NCBI GenBank assembly: GCA_051886675.1
Contig: JBJEYH010000296.1
Coordinates: 1-12,232, forward strand
Source of the DNA: UBA11524 sp051886675
GTDB taxonomy: Bacteria > Bacillota > Clostridia > Christensenellales > Aristaeellaceae
Length of the DNA: 12,232 bases
Direction: 5' to 3'
Below the pieces are notes generated by a model. That model made no database searches. It had not been told where the DNA came from and saw only the letters and a list, made by a program, of their open reading frames with translations. Numbering within the stretch: position 1 is the first letter of the stretch; every line of letters starts with the position of its first letter. This document shows positions 7,335 to 12,232 of this stretch, piece by piece. The position numbers and the translations under genes are program-made.

Positions 7335-7532
7335 CCCACAAGGGATCGCGCCAGCGAAAACGGGTCAAGGGATGAAACCCCTTGCCTTGGTAGCAGGGGC
7401 GGCGTTAGCCCCTGCGCAGGGATGTCGCGGCAGCCTGGCGCAACAGAAAAGGAAAGAAAAAAAGGAACAGAAGAAGCGCGAGTTTCCCAGCAGGCGACGA
7501 AGTTCGCCCGCGATGGAAACGGCAGGTTCCGC
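7335..7532 (+). repeat. Dispersed 3'-UTR repeat, copy B (long form)
   Basis: It starts just after the GH28 stop. Elements in order: AAGGGATCGCGCCAGCGAAA, hairpin 1 (CAAGGG / CCCTTG, 7366-7384), hairpin 2 (GCAGGGGC 7393-7400 / GCCCCTGC 7408-7415, loop GGCGTTA), the 20-mer GCGCAGGGATGTCGCGGCAG (7414-7433), an A-rich purine tract (7443-7476), GAGTTTCCCAGCAGGCGACG, and GAAACGGCAGGTTCCGC. Its order and sequence match copy C closely over the full length. Confidence 0.9.
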
Positions 7533-7559
7533 AGCCTGACAAGGAATCGACCCCACTCC

Positions 7560-7593
7560 GCGCGGGAGCGTATCATGCGTTCCCGCGCCTTTT
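7560..7593 (+). terminator. Intrinsic terminator of the pectin operon
   Basis: GCGCGGGAGCG (7560-7570) pairs with CGTTCCCGCGC (7578-7588), with one G-T wobble and a seven-base loop, followed by CTTTT. It lies 28 bases past the end of repeat copy B and before the folT promoter. Confidence 0.85.
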
Positions 7594-7629
7594 CATGCCC
7601 GGAGGCATTGTTCTGCATGTGTTTTCCGC

Positions 7630-7658
7630 TTGCAAACGGAGGTGAGATGGGGTACAAT
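7630..7658 (+). promoter_or_regulatory. folT: Promoter of the folT-nth operon
   Basis: TTGCAA (7630-7635), 17 bases, TACAAT (7653-7658). The expected transcription start is near 7665, ten bases before the riboswitch P1 stem, so the whole aptamer is transcribed. Confidence 0.75.
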
Positions 7659-7673
7659 ACGAATGATTCGTAT
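7657..7673. promoter_or_regulatory. Perfect 17-bp palindrome over the folT transcription start (candidate operator)
   Basis: ATACGAAT (7657-7664), a central G, ATTCGTAT (7666-7673). It overlaps the last two bases of the -10 and the expected start site, a typical position for a repressor operator. No regulator gene is nearby to name the protein. Confidence 0.55.
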
Positions 7674-7674
7674 C

Positions 7675-7819
7675 AGGCAGAGTAGCTGCTGGCGCGTTAA
7701 GTGTTCATGAACGGGGAGTTGTCATGAAACGAAGCCGGACTTCCGGCGCGGTGCCTGCGGCGCATCCCGCTGCTCAGGTGCTGCCTCCTGCGGGTCAAAA
7801 TGATTCAGGAGGCGGTAGC
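7675..7819 (+). promoter_or_regulatory. Tetrahydrofolate (THF, folT-type) riboswitch with translational expression platform
   Basis: The sequence matches the known THF riboswitch core in order: AGAGTAG (7679-7685), GCGTTAAGTGT (7694-7704), L3 GGGGAGTTG (7713-7721), AACGAAGC (7728-7735), CGCGGTG (7747-7753) and GCATCCCGCTGCT (7762-7774). Predicted pairing: P1 GGCAG (7676-7680) / CTGCT (7770-7774); P3 TTCATGA (7704-7710) / TCATGAA (7722-7728); a hairpin CCGG-ACTT-CCGG (7735-7746); pseudoknot GGGA (7714-7717) / TCCC (7765-7768). The platform is GCCTCCTG (7783-7790), complementary to CAGGAGGC (7806-7813), which holds the folT ribosome binding site. With ligand, P1 forms and the binding site is hidden. 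Without it, AGGCAG (7675-7680) can instead pair with CTGCCT (7781-7786). Confidence 0.93.
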
Positions 7820-8449
7820 ATGTCGCAATCCGTTTTTTGTGCAACCTATTGGAAATCCAGCGCCCGGATCACCACCTACAAGCTGTGCGTGATGGGCATT
7901 CTTGTCGCGCTGCAGATTCTGCTCAGCCGCATCACGGCCATCTCCGTGGGCAACTGGCTGCGGATCAGCTTCGGCTTCCTGCCCAATGCCGTGGCAGGCT
8001 GCCTGTTCGGCCCGGTGGGCGGGCTGCTGGTGGCGGTGGTGGGCGATGCGCTGGGCACCCTGCTCACCGGGCAGGTCATCAACCCGGGGCTGTCCCTGGC
8101 CACGGCCATCAGCGGACTGCTCTACGGCCTGTTCCTGTACAGGCGGCCCCTGTCCTGGGTGCGGGTGATGCTGTGCCTGCTGGCGGTATCGCTCTTCTGC
8201 CACTTCCTGCTGAACACCTACTTCCTGGCGGCGGCGGGCTACATGGCGGTGTCGGACGGGACGGACTGGCCGGCGTTCTTCCGCCGGCTGGTGATGCCCA
8301 TCTACGGCGAGGGCGCGACGCTGCCCGCGTGGATCAGCGTGTGCAACCGGCTGATCAAGCAGGTGGCCGTGTATCCGGTGAACGTGGTGATGCTGTATCT
8401 GATGCTGCGGGGCCTGAAGCGCATGCCCAAGTCAGTCATCCGCGTGTAA
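7820..8449 (+). CDS. folT: FolT, substrate-binding (S) component of a folate ECF transporter
   Basis: A 209-residue integral membrane protein with about six helices. It has the FolT-type N-terminal pattern: LVALQILLSRITAISVGNWL at 28-47, then RISFGFLPNAVAG (48-60), LFGPVGG (62-68) and VGDALGTLLTG (74-84). S-components capture the vitamin and dock onto a shared energising module of EcfT and two ATPases; none of these is in the window, which is usual for group II ECF systems. The THF riboswitch directly upstream supports folate as substrate. The start is ATG 7820, seven bases after AGGAGG (7807-7812). An in-frame ATG at 7724 lies inside riboswitch stem P3 and is not a credible start. nth follows after 17 bases. 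Confidence 0.92.
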   Translation: MSQSVFCATYWKSSARITTYKLCVMGILVALQILLSRITAISVGNWLRISFGFLPNAVAGCLFGPVGGLLVAVVGDALGTLLTGQVINPGLSLATAISGLLYGLFLYRRPLSWVRVMLCLLAVSLFCHFLLNTYFLAAAGYMAVSDGTDWPAFFRRLVMPIYGEGATLPAWISVCNRLIKQVAVYPVNVVMLYLMLRGLKRMPKSVIRV

Positions 8450-8466
8450 TGGAAGGAGACGTACCC

Positions 8467-9141
8467 ATGCCCTCCGTGTCCAAGAAGGCTATTCTGGCCG
8501 AGCTGCAGCGGCTTTATCCCGACGCCCGGCCCGAGCTGAACTTCACCAATCCCTACGAAACCCTCGTGGCGACCATGCTGTCCGCCCAGTGCACCGACAA
8601 GCAGGTGAACAAGGTTACTCCCGCTGTGTTCGCCCGCTACCCGGACGCGGTGAGCATGGCGGCGGCCTCGGTGGATGACCTCTACCCCATGGTGAAGAGC
8701 TGCGGCTTCAAGAGCAAGGCCGGGAACATCATCGAGGCGTGCCGTCTGGTGGTGGCCCGTCACGGGGGCGAAATCCCCCACACCATGGAGGAGCTGACCG
8801 CCCTGCCCGGCGTGGGCCGCAAGACCGCCAATGTGGTGCTGGCCAATGCCTTCCACATTCCGGCGCTGGCGGTGGATACCCATGTGTTCCGGGTGAGCAA
8901 CCGTCTGGGCCTGGCCGACGCCAAGGACGTGGAGAATACCGAGAAGCAGCTGATGCGCGCCATTCCCAAGAGCGACTGGTGTCAGGCGCATCACTGGCTG
9001 ATCTTCCACGGGCGCAGGGTGTGCAAGGCCCAGCGCCCGCTGTGCGAGGAATGCACCCTGCGGGACATGTGCAAGGATATGCGGGAACGCCGCAAGGCGG
9101 AGAAGGCTGCCGGCAAGGCCAAGGCGCCGGCGCAGGCGTGA
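8467..9141 (+). CDS. nth: Endonuclease III (DNA glycosylase/AP lyase)
   Basis: A 224-residue base-excision repair enzyme that removes oxidised pyrimidines and cleaves the abasic site. Visible: helix-hairpin-helix LPGVGRKTANVVL (113-125) with catalytic K119, VDTHVFRVSNRLG (136-148) with catalytic D137, and an iron-sulfur loop with C186, C193, C196 and C202 in the C-x6-C-x2-C-x5-C spacing. A basic Ala/Lys-rich tail follows. The length fits the family. The start is ATG 8467 with AAGGAG (8453-8458) eight bases upstream. An in-frame ATG at 8449 overlapping the folT stop lies before this binding site and is less likely. It is 17 bases after folT, with no promoter seen between, so it is probably transcribed from the folT promoter. 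Confidence 0.96.
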   Translation: MPSVSKKAILAELQRLYPDARPELNFTNPYETLVATMLSAQCTDKQVNKVTPAVFARYPDAVSMAAASVDDLYPMVKSCGFKSKAGNIIEACRLVVARHGGEIPHTMEELTALPGVGRKTANVVLANAFHIPALAVDTHVFRVSNRLGLADAKDVENTEKQLMRAIPKSDWCQAHHWLIFHGRRVCKAQRPLCEECTLRDMCKDMRERRKAEKAAGKAKAPAQA

Positions 9142-9157
9142 GACAGGGGCGGCAGTG

Positions 9158-9195
9158 CAAAAGGCCGGTCATCCGAATGGATGACCGGCCTTTTG
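9158..9195. terminator. Two-way intrinsic terminator between nth and the 513-residue secreted protein gene
   Basis: AAAAGGCCGGTCATCC (9159-9174) and GGATGACCGGCCTTTT (9179-9194) form a perfect 16-bp stem, closed by a C-G pair at 9158/9195, with loop GAAT. T4 ends either strand. It serves the folT-nth transcript from the left and the minus-strand gene from the right, beyond repeat copy C. Confidence 0.93.
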
Positions 9196-9237
9196 GCGTC
9201 GGGGCGGGAGGGGGGGATGGTCGCTGACATGGCGCGG

Positions 9238-9437
9238 CGCGGAACCTGCCGTTTTCGACGCGGGCGGACTTCGTCGCCTGCTTGGAAACTCTGGCTTCCT
9301 CGGTTCCTTTTTGCTTTTTCTTGTGTGTTGCGCCTGGGCTGCCGCGACATCCCTGCGCAGGGGCTAACGCCGCCCCTGCACCCGCGCAAGGGGTTTCACC
9401 CCTTGACCCGTTTTCGCTGCGCGTTCCCTTGGAGGGG
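9238..9437 (-). repeat. Dispersed 3'-UTR repeat, copy C (long form, minus strand)
   Basis: Read on the minus strand it begins right after the stop at 9439. In order: CCAAGGGAACGCGC, AGCGAAAACGGGTCAAGGGG, hairpin 1 (CAAGGGG / CCCCTTG, 9387-9405), hairpin 2 (GCAGGGGC / GCCCCTGC, 9357-9379), the shared 20-mer (9339-9358), an A-rich tract, GAGTTTCCAAGCAGGCGACG and GAAAACGGCAGGTTCCGC. It has the same order and orientation relative to its host gene as copies A and B. The terminator lies about 43 bases beyond. Confidence 0.9.
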
Positions 9438-9438
9438 G

Positions 9439-10980
9439 TTATTCCCAGAAGCAAAGCTGGAAGCACGGGTAGGAGGTGGTCTTTTCCTCCGAGGTGACCT
9501 CGTAGGAGCCGATGCACTGCGCGTACAGCTTCTGCTGGTCGCCCACCTGGAAGGGCGGCTCCTCGTCGGCAATGACCACGACGATGTTCTTGTAGGTGTC
9601 CTTCGACTTGGTCATGGCCATGAAGATGATCCACTCGTCGCCGGAGGGCACGATCTCCGTGGCGTAGAGGGTGTAGACCATGTAGCGGCCGGTGTAGCCG
9701 GTGAGCTTGCTGGTGAGGGTGGAGTAGGCGGGCTTGACGGCGGCGTCGCGGATCTTCTGCTTCTTCTCGGCCTCGGAGAGGGTGCGGTTGGCGTTCAGCA
9801 CGAAGCGCCGGGTGCTCATGCCCTTCTTGGAGAACACCAGGGTGACCTCGTAATCGCCCTCGGCGGAGGTGTCCACGGAGAAGGAGAACTTGCCGCTGTT
9901 GTTGGTGGTCACCTGCTTGTCATAGTTGACGGCGCCCTCGACGATGCACTGGACGGTCACGTTCTTGACGGTGGTGCCGGAGATGACGGTCTTGTCGGAG
10001 GACAGGGCGGCGACGGAGGAGGTGTCGGTCAGGCTCAGGCCGGAGCCCTCGTCCAGGTTCACGGGGAGAAGCGTCTTCTGATAGGTGGTGGTGTCAAAGA
10101 CGATTTCCTCGGTGACCACGTCGCCGTTTTCCACGGTGAGGGTCATCAGCCACACGCCTTCCTCGGGCAGGGTCACCGGGATGGAGAAAGCGCCCTTGCT
10201 GGTGGCGGTGGCTTCATAAACGATGGGGTCGGGGGAGGACATGCGCATCACCACGCCGATGATGTGCAATCCCGCGTCGCAGGTGCCCTTGACGGTGAAG
10301 GTGCCGGTATTGGTTTCCGCCGGGGGCTTGCTGGTGAACTGCAGCTTGGACACGGCGGTGGCAGGCTTCTCCAGCACCTGGGTGAAGTACCAGGTCTGCA
10401 TGACGTTGCTCAGGGCGGTGCTGTCGGCGTTCTTGAGGCTCCGGCCGAACACCTGGTAATCCACGGTGATGGTGTAGCCGTTGCGGATGGTGCGGCGGGC
10501 ATAGCCGCGGATGGTCTCGCCGTCCAGCTCCCGCTTGTACTTGAGCATCAGGAAGCGGCCGTACTGGGTGGTCTTCTTCCACTCGGCGGACTGGTAGGTC
10601 CAGCCGTCGCCGCGGGTGTTCTTCAGGTGGCTGGTGCGGTAGGTGGAGCGCATCTGGGTGGTCTGCGCGTCCACATCGAAGTACTGCAGGGCTTCCTCAT
10701 CCTGCACGGCGGTGATTTCCAGACAGACGTCCCCGTCGCTGTTCCAGGCCTGGAGCAGCACGCCGCGCGCGGTCCAGTCCTCCAGGAGGGCTTCCGTGGT
10801 GGTGCCCATGCCGGAGACCCATTCCGGGTGCAGGTCCAGGTTGTCGGGGGTGAGGAGGATGTACGCATCCGGAATATCCACCGTCGCATAGATGCTGTCC
10901 AGCGTGACGGTTTCGGCGCAGGCCGTGGTCAGCAGCAGCATGCACAGCGCTGATACAAGGACAAAAAACAGCTTTCGCAT
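9439..10980 (-). CDS. Large secreted beta-rich protein of unknown function
   Basis: 513 residues. Residues 1-22 are a signal peptide (MRKLFF, hydrophobic core, LTTACAET). Signal peptidase I could cut after ACA; a lipobox reading (T-T-A-C) is poor but possible. Residues 23-203 form an alpha/beta domain ending in SNVMQTWYFTQVL, whose layout resembles small lipoprotein domains of the PsbP/DcrB kind; this is a weak impression. Two Ig-like beta segments follow (about 211-300 and 325-398), each with a G-F/S-beta pattern such as SKGAFSIPV and NSGKFSFSVD. A short charged helix (401-415) leads to a C-terminal beta domain (430-513) with Cys at 489, 506 and 510. An exported or surface role is likely; no enzyme motif is visible. 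GTG at 10989 is an alternative start, since AGGAA lies seven bases before it. Confidence 0.8.
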   Translation of the reverse strand: MRKLFFVLVSALCMLLLTTACAETVTLDSIYATVDIPDAYILLTPDNLDLHPEWVSGMGTTTEALLEDWTARGVLLQAWNSDGDVCLEITAVQDEEALQYFDVDAQTTQMRSTYRTSHLKNTRGDGWTYQSAEWKKTTQYGRFLMLKYKRELDGETIRGYARRTIRNGYTITVDYQVFGRSLKNADSTALSNVMQTWYFTQVLEKPATAVSKLQFTSKPPAETNTGTFTVKGTCDAGLHIIGVVMRMSSPDPIVYEATATSKGAFSIPVTLPEEGVWLMTLTVENGDVVTEEIVFDTTTYQKTLLPVNLDEGSGLSLTDTSSVAALSSDKTVISGTTVKNVTVQCIVEGAVNYDKQVTTNNSGKFSFSVDTSAEGDYEVTLVFSKKGMSTRRFVLNANRTLSEAEKKQKIRDAAVKPAYSTLTSKLTGYTGRYMVYTLYATEIVPSGDEWIIFMAMTKSKDTYKNIVVVIADEEPPFQVGDQQKLYAQCIGSYEVTSEEKTTSYPCFQLCFWE

Positions 10981-11040
10981 GGAGGTCACCAGCCTTTTCC
11001 TGAGGTATGGTTGCACAACAGGGGCACAATAGCCCATTGC

Positions 11041-11069
11041 ATTATACCACACACTCCGCGGCGGTGCAA
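11041..11069 (-). promoter_or_regulatory. Promoter of the secreted-protein gene
   Basis: On the minus strand TATAAT (11046 to 11041) is preceded by TG plus one base (extended -10). TTGCAC (11069 to 11064) lies 17 bases upstream as a fair -35. Transcription would begin near 11034, giving a leader of about 50 bases. Confidence 0.7.
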
Positions 11070-11159
11070 GAAAGGTTGTAACAATTGCGCCCTTTGCTGC
11101 CCGGAAAGGCCTGTCCCATGCCCCGGGCAGCGCAGAAGCCCTCCTGCGCCGCCCGGCGA

Positions 11160-11246
11160 TCACCGGCTTCCACCCCTGCGGGCCAGCAGCCTCAGCAGCC
11201 CGCCCAGCGCCCTGGGCGCCTTGACGCACACCATGCGCACGCTCAT
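11160..11246 (-). CDS. spoVM: SpoVM-like sporulation peptide (28 residues)
   Basis: A 28-codon gene, MSVRMVCVKAPRALGG up to residue 16, then a Leu/Arg-rich amphipathic end. It lines up with B. subtilis SpoVM (26 residues, TIKLPKFLGGIVR core). Lys9, Pro11, Leu14, Gly15-Gly16 and Arg19 match Lys7, Pro9, Leu12, Gly13-Gly14 and Arg17 there, including the Pro needed for the helix to sit in the curved membrane. SpoVM marks the outer forespore membrane and recruits the SpoIVA coat base. The ribosome binding site is strong: GGGGAGGTGA with GGAGG at 11258-11254, seven bases before ATG 11246. A start at Met5 (11234) is less well placed. It lies 33 bases after a small membrane-protein gene, probably in one operon. 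The short length limits certainty, but pattern, size and binding site agree. Confidence 0.8.
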   Translation of the reverse strand: MSVRMVCVKAPRALGGLLRLLARRGGSR

Positions 11247-11279
11247 GCCATCACCTCCCCGCCAACGCGTTGTTACGGC

Positions 11280-11480
11280 TTATCCCCGGGACAGGCGGAT
11301 CAGCGCGCAGCCCGCGGCGATCAGCAGCACGCCCGCCAGCGCGGCCCAGGCCCACCCCGGGATGCACAGGAACATCAGCAGCAGCCCCGCCGCCAGCAGA
11401 ATGACGCCCACCGCCGTCAGCGGCTGCAGGGATCGGCTGCGGCGCGGCGTGCGCGGCCTCCGGTTACGACAATCGCACAT
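11280..11480 (-). CDS. Small two-helix membrane protein upstream of spoVM
   Basis: A 66-residue protein. A basic, Cys- and Arg-rich N-terminus (MCDCRNRRPRTPRRSR) is followed by two hydrophobic helices (about 21-40 and 43-62) joined at PGW, ending IRLSRG. The positive-inside rule puts both ends in the cytoplasm. Start 11480 is preferred over ATG 11486, because GAGGGG (11492-11487) abuts the latter but lies six bases from 11480. No named family is recognised. Its place just before spoVM suggests a sporulation or membrane role, but this is inference from context only. Confidence 0.65.
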   Translation of the reverse strand: MCDCRNRRPRTPRRSRSLQPLTAVGVILLAAGLLLMFLCIPGWAWAALAGVLLIAAGCALIRLSRG

Positions 11481-11538
11481 GGTCATCCCCTCGTTTCACT
11501 CCCAGCCTATGCGGGATGGGCCGCACAGTGACCGGGCG

Positions 11539-11552
11539 CGGAAAATTTTCCG
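11539..11552. promoter_or_regulatory. Perfect 14-bp palindrome in the divergent intergenic region
   Basis: CGGAAAATTTTCCG, perfectly symmetric, lies between the minus-strand membrane-protein/spoVM pair and the plus-strand VanY-type gene. No confident sigma-A promoter was seen in this 143-base gap. The palindrome could be an operator, but nothing identifies its protein. Confidence 0.35.
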
Positions 11553-11623
11553 TGTACGCGGATGGATAGGTTTCCCGGATGGGGGCAAGCTAACCCTACG
11601 ACATGCGAGGGGAGGGATCATGC

Positions 11624-12232
11624 ATGAACAGAAGCGCGGCCATCCGGGGCTGGAGACCGGAAAAGCCGAGGCGGCGGAAGGGACTTCTCCGGGCGGCAGC
11701 GCTGTGCGCGGCGGCCCTGGCGGCGCTGTGCCTGACGACGCTCCGGCCGCGGGAGGACACGGCCCTTCCGCCGTCCGTGGCGGCGGAGACAGCGTCGCAG
11801 CCGACCCTGCCGGATAACGTCGTCACGGCCCTGCCGCCGGGGGAGACCAGCCGGCTGACCATCACCACCCAGCGGCTTCTGCAGGGGCGGATGCTGCTGG
11901 TGGACGAGGCGCATCCCGTTCCCGAGGGGGTGGAGATGGAGGACGTGTTCGGCGTGCTGACCTACGCCCACGGGCGCATCGCCTGCCGGGATCAGCAGGC
12001 TGCGCTGGGCAGGGAGACCCTCGCCGCGCTGGAGGACATGTGCGTCCATGCCCGCAACAGCGGCATGAGCTTTATCACGGTGTTCGCGGGATGCCGCAGC
12101 CCGGATCAGCAGCGGCTGCTCCTGCTGGAGAAGATCGGCGACCTGAGCCGCAGCATGACCATGGAGGAGGCCGTGGCGGAGGCGAAGCGGTTCGTGCCGC
12201 CGCCGGGCTGCTCGGAGCATCAGCTGACCCGG
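11624..12232 (+). CDS. VanY-type D-alanyl-D-alanine carboxypeptidase, 3' end beyond the window
   Basis: 203 residues are visible and the frame is open at the window end. A basic N-terminus (RPEKPRRRKG) and one hydrophobic helix (about 22-40) give a type II membrane anchor or uncleaved signal. A Pro/Thr-rich linker (43-75) follows, then the peptidase region: LEDMCVHARNSGM (136-148), ITVFAGCRSPDQQRLL (151-166) in place of the family's S-x-YRS-xx-Q block, and PGCSEHQLTR (194-203), where H199 matches the first zinc ligand of the SxHxxGxAxD motif. The Asp and later His ligands would lie beyond the window. Such enzymes trim the terminal D-Ala of peptidoglycan stem peptides outside the membrane. The start at 11624 has GGAGGG (11611-11616) seven bases upstream; ATG 11620 is in another frame. 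Confidence 0.85.
   Translation, partial: MNRSAAIRGWRPEKPRRRKGLLRAAALCAAALAALCLTTLRPREDTALPPSVAAETASQPTLPDNVVTALPPGETSRLTITTQRLLQGRMLLVDEAHPVPEGVEMEDVFGVLTYAHGRIACRDQQAALGRETLAALEDMCVHARNSGMSFITVFAGCRSPDQQRLLLLEKIGDLSRSMTMEEAVAEAKRFVPPPGCSEHQLTR

Noticed and set aside
4643..7657. A very long minus-strand open frame (about 1000 codons) antisense to the pectin operon
   Set aside because: It mirrors GH105 and GH28, which have intact catalytic motifs, ribosome binding sites and a promoter. The antisense product is His/Gly/Val-rich, as expected from the reverse frame of GC-rich codons, and has no start signal.
7724..7819. Longer FolT starting at ATG 7724
   Set aside because: The ATG is part of riboswitch stem P3 and has no ribosome binding site. 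The start at 7820 has AGGAGG at ideal spacing.
2907..9437. Interpreting the three repeats as insertion sequences or CRISPR-like units
   Set aside because: No transposase frame, no convincing terminal inverted repeats or target duplications, and copies are kilobases apart without spacer structure.
9181..10953. A 590-codon plus-strand frame antisense to the secreted-protein gene
   Set aside because: It starts inside the two-way terminator, crosses repeat copy C, and is Gly/Val/His-rich with no family motif. The minus strand has promoter, signal peptide and domain structure.
10981..11229. N-terminal extension of the secreted protein to 11229
   Set aside because: It would include the promoter and part of spoVM, and would put the signal peptide internally.
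11620..11817. Plus-strand frame starting at ATG 11620
   Set aside because: It shares the ribosome binding site region but is low-complexity Gly/Ala and ends early. The frame from 11624 gives a membrane anchor and the VanY motifs.

Overview
The window looks like chromosomal DNA from a GC-rich, spore-forming Firmicute, most likely a gut-type Clostridium relative. Reasons: strong AGGAGG-type ribosome binding sites, near-consensus sigma-A promoters, an LCP-family envelope protein, a tetrahydrofolate riboswitch of the Firmicute folT class, and a 28-codon spoVM-like sporulation gene. I saw no plasmid, phage, transposase or CRISPR signal.

Layout. (1) 1-2104, plus strand: the tail of an unknown gene overlaps a sugar-phosphate isomerase-like TIM-barrel gene. 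A secreted LCP protein follows with its own promoter and a branched terminator. (2) 2232-4519: a divergent PlsC-like acyltransferase (+) converges on a MATE efflux pump (-) at a two-way terminator. (3) 4520-7333: a divergent promoter region drives the MATE gene leftward and a two-gene pectin operon rightward (GH105 unsaturated rhamnogalacturonyl hydrolase, then GH28 polygalacturonase-like enzyme). Neither enzyme has a signal peptide, so the pair probably finishes imported pectic oligosaccharides in the cytoplasm. (4) 7334-9141: a repeat, a terminator, then a promoter overlapped by a perfect 17-bp palindrome, a THF riboswitch with a readable translational switch, folT (folate ECF S-component) and nth (endonuclease III). 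(5) 9142-11480, minus strand: a shared terminator, a repeat, a large secreted beta-rich protein of unknown role, a spoVM homologue and a 66-residue two-helix membrane protein. (6) 11624-end, plus strand: the first part of a VanY-type D,D-carboxypeptidase, divergent from the spoVM pair.

The most notable unexplained structure is a dispersed repeat of about 140-200 bp present three times (about 2907-3048 +, 7335-7532 +, 9238-9437 -). Each copy starts within a few bases of a stop codon, lies in the same orientation as the gene it follows, and ends shortly before an intrinsic terminator. It therefore forms the 3' untranslated region of three unrelated genes. It contains small hairpins, and one copy has lost a segment in a way that still leaves a hairpin.

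The second notable point is folT control. The folate riboswitch can be read down to which strand frees or hides the ribosome binding site, and an operator-like palindrome on the promoter suggests an added transcriptional layer.
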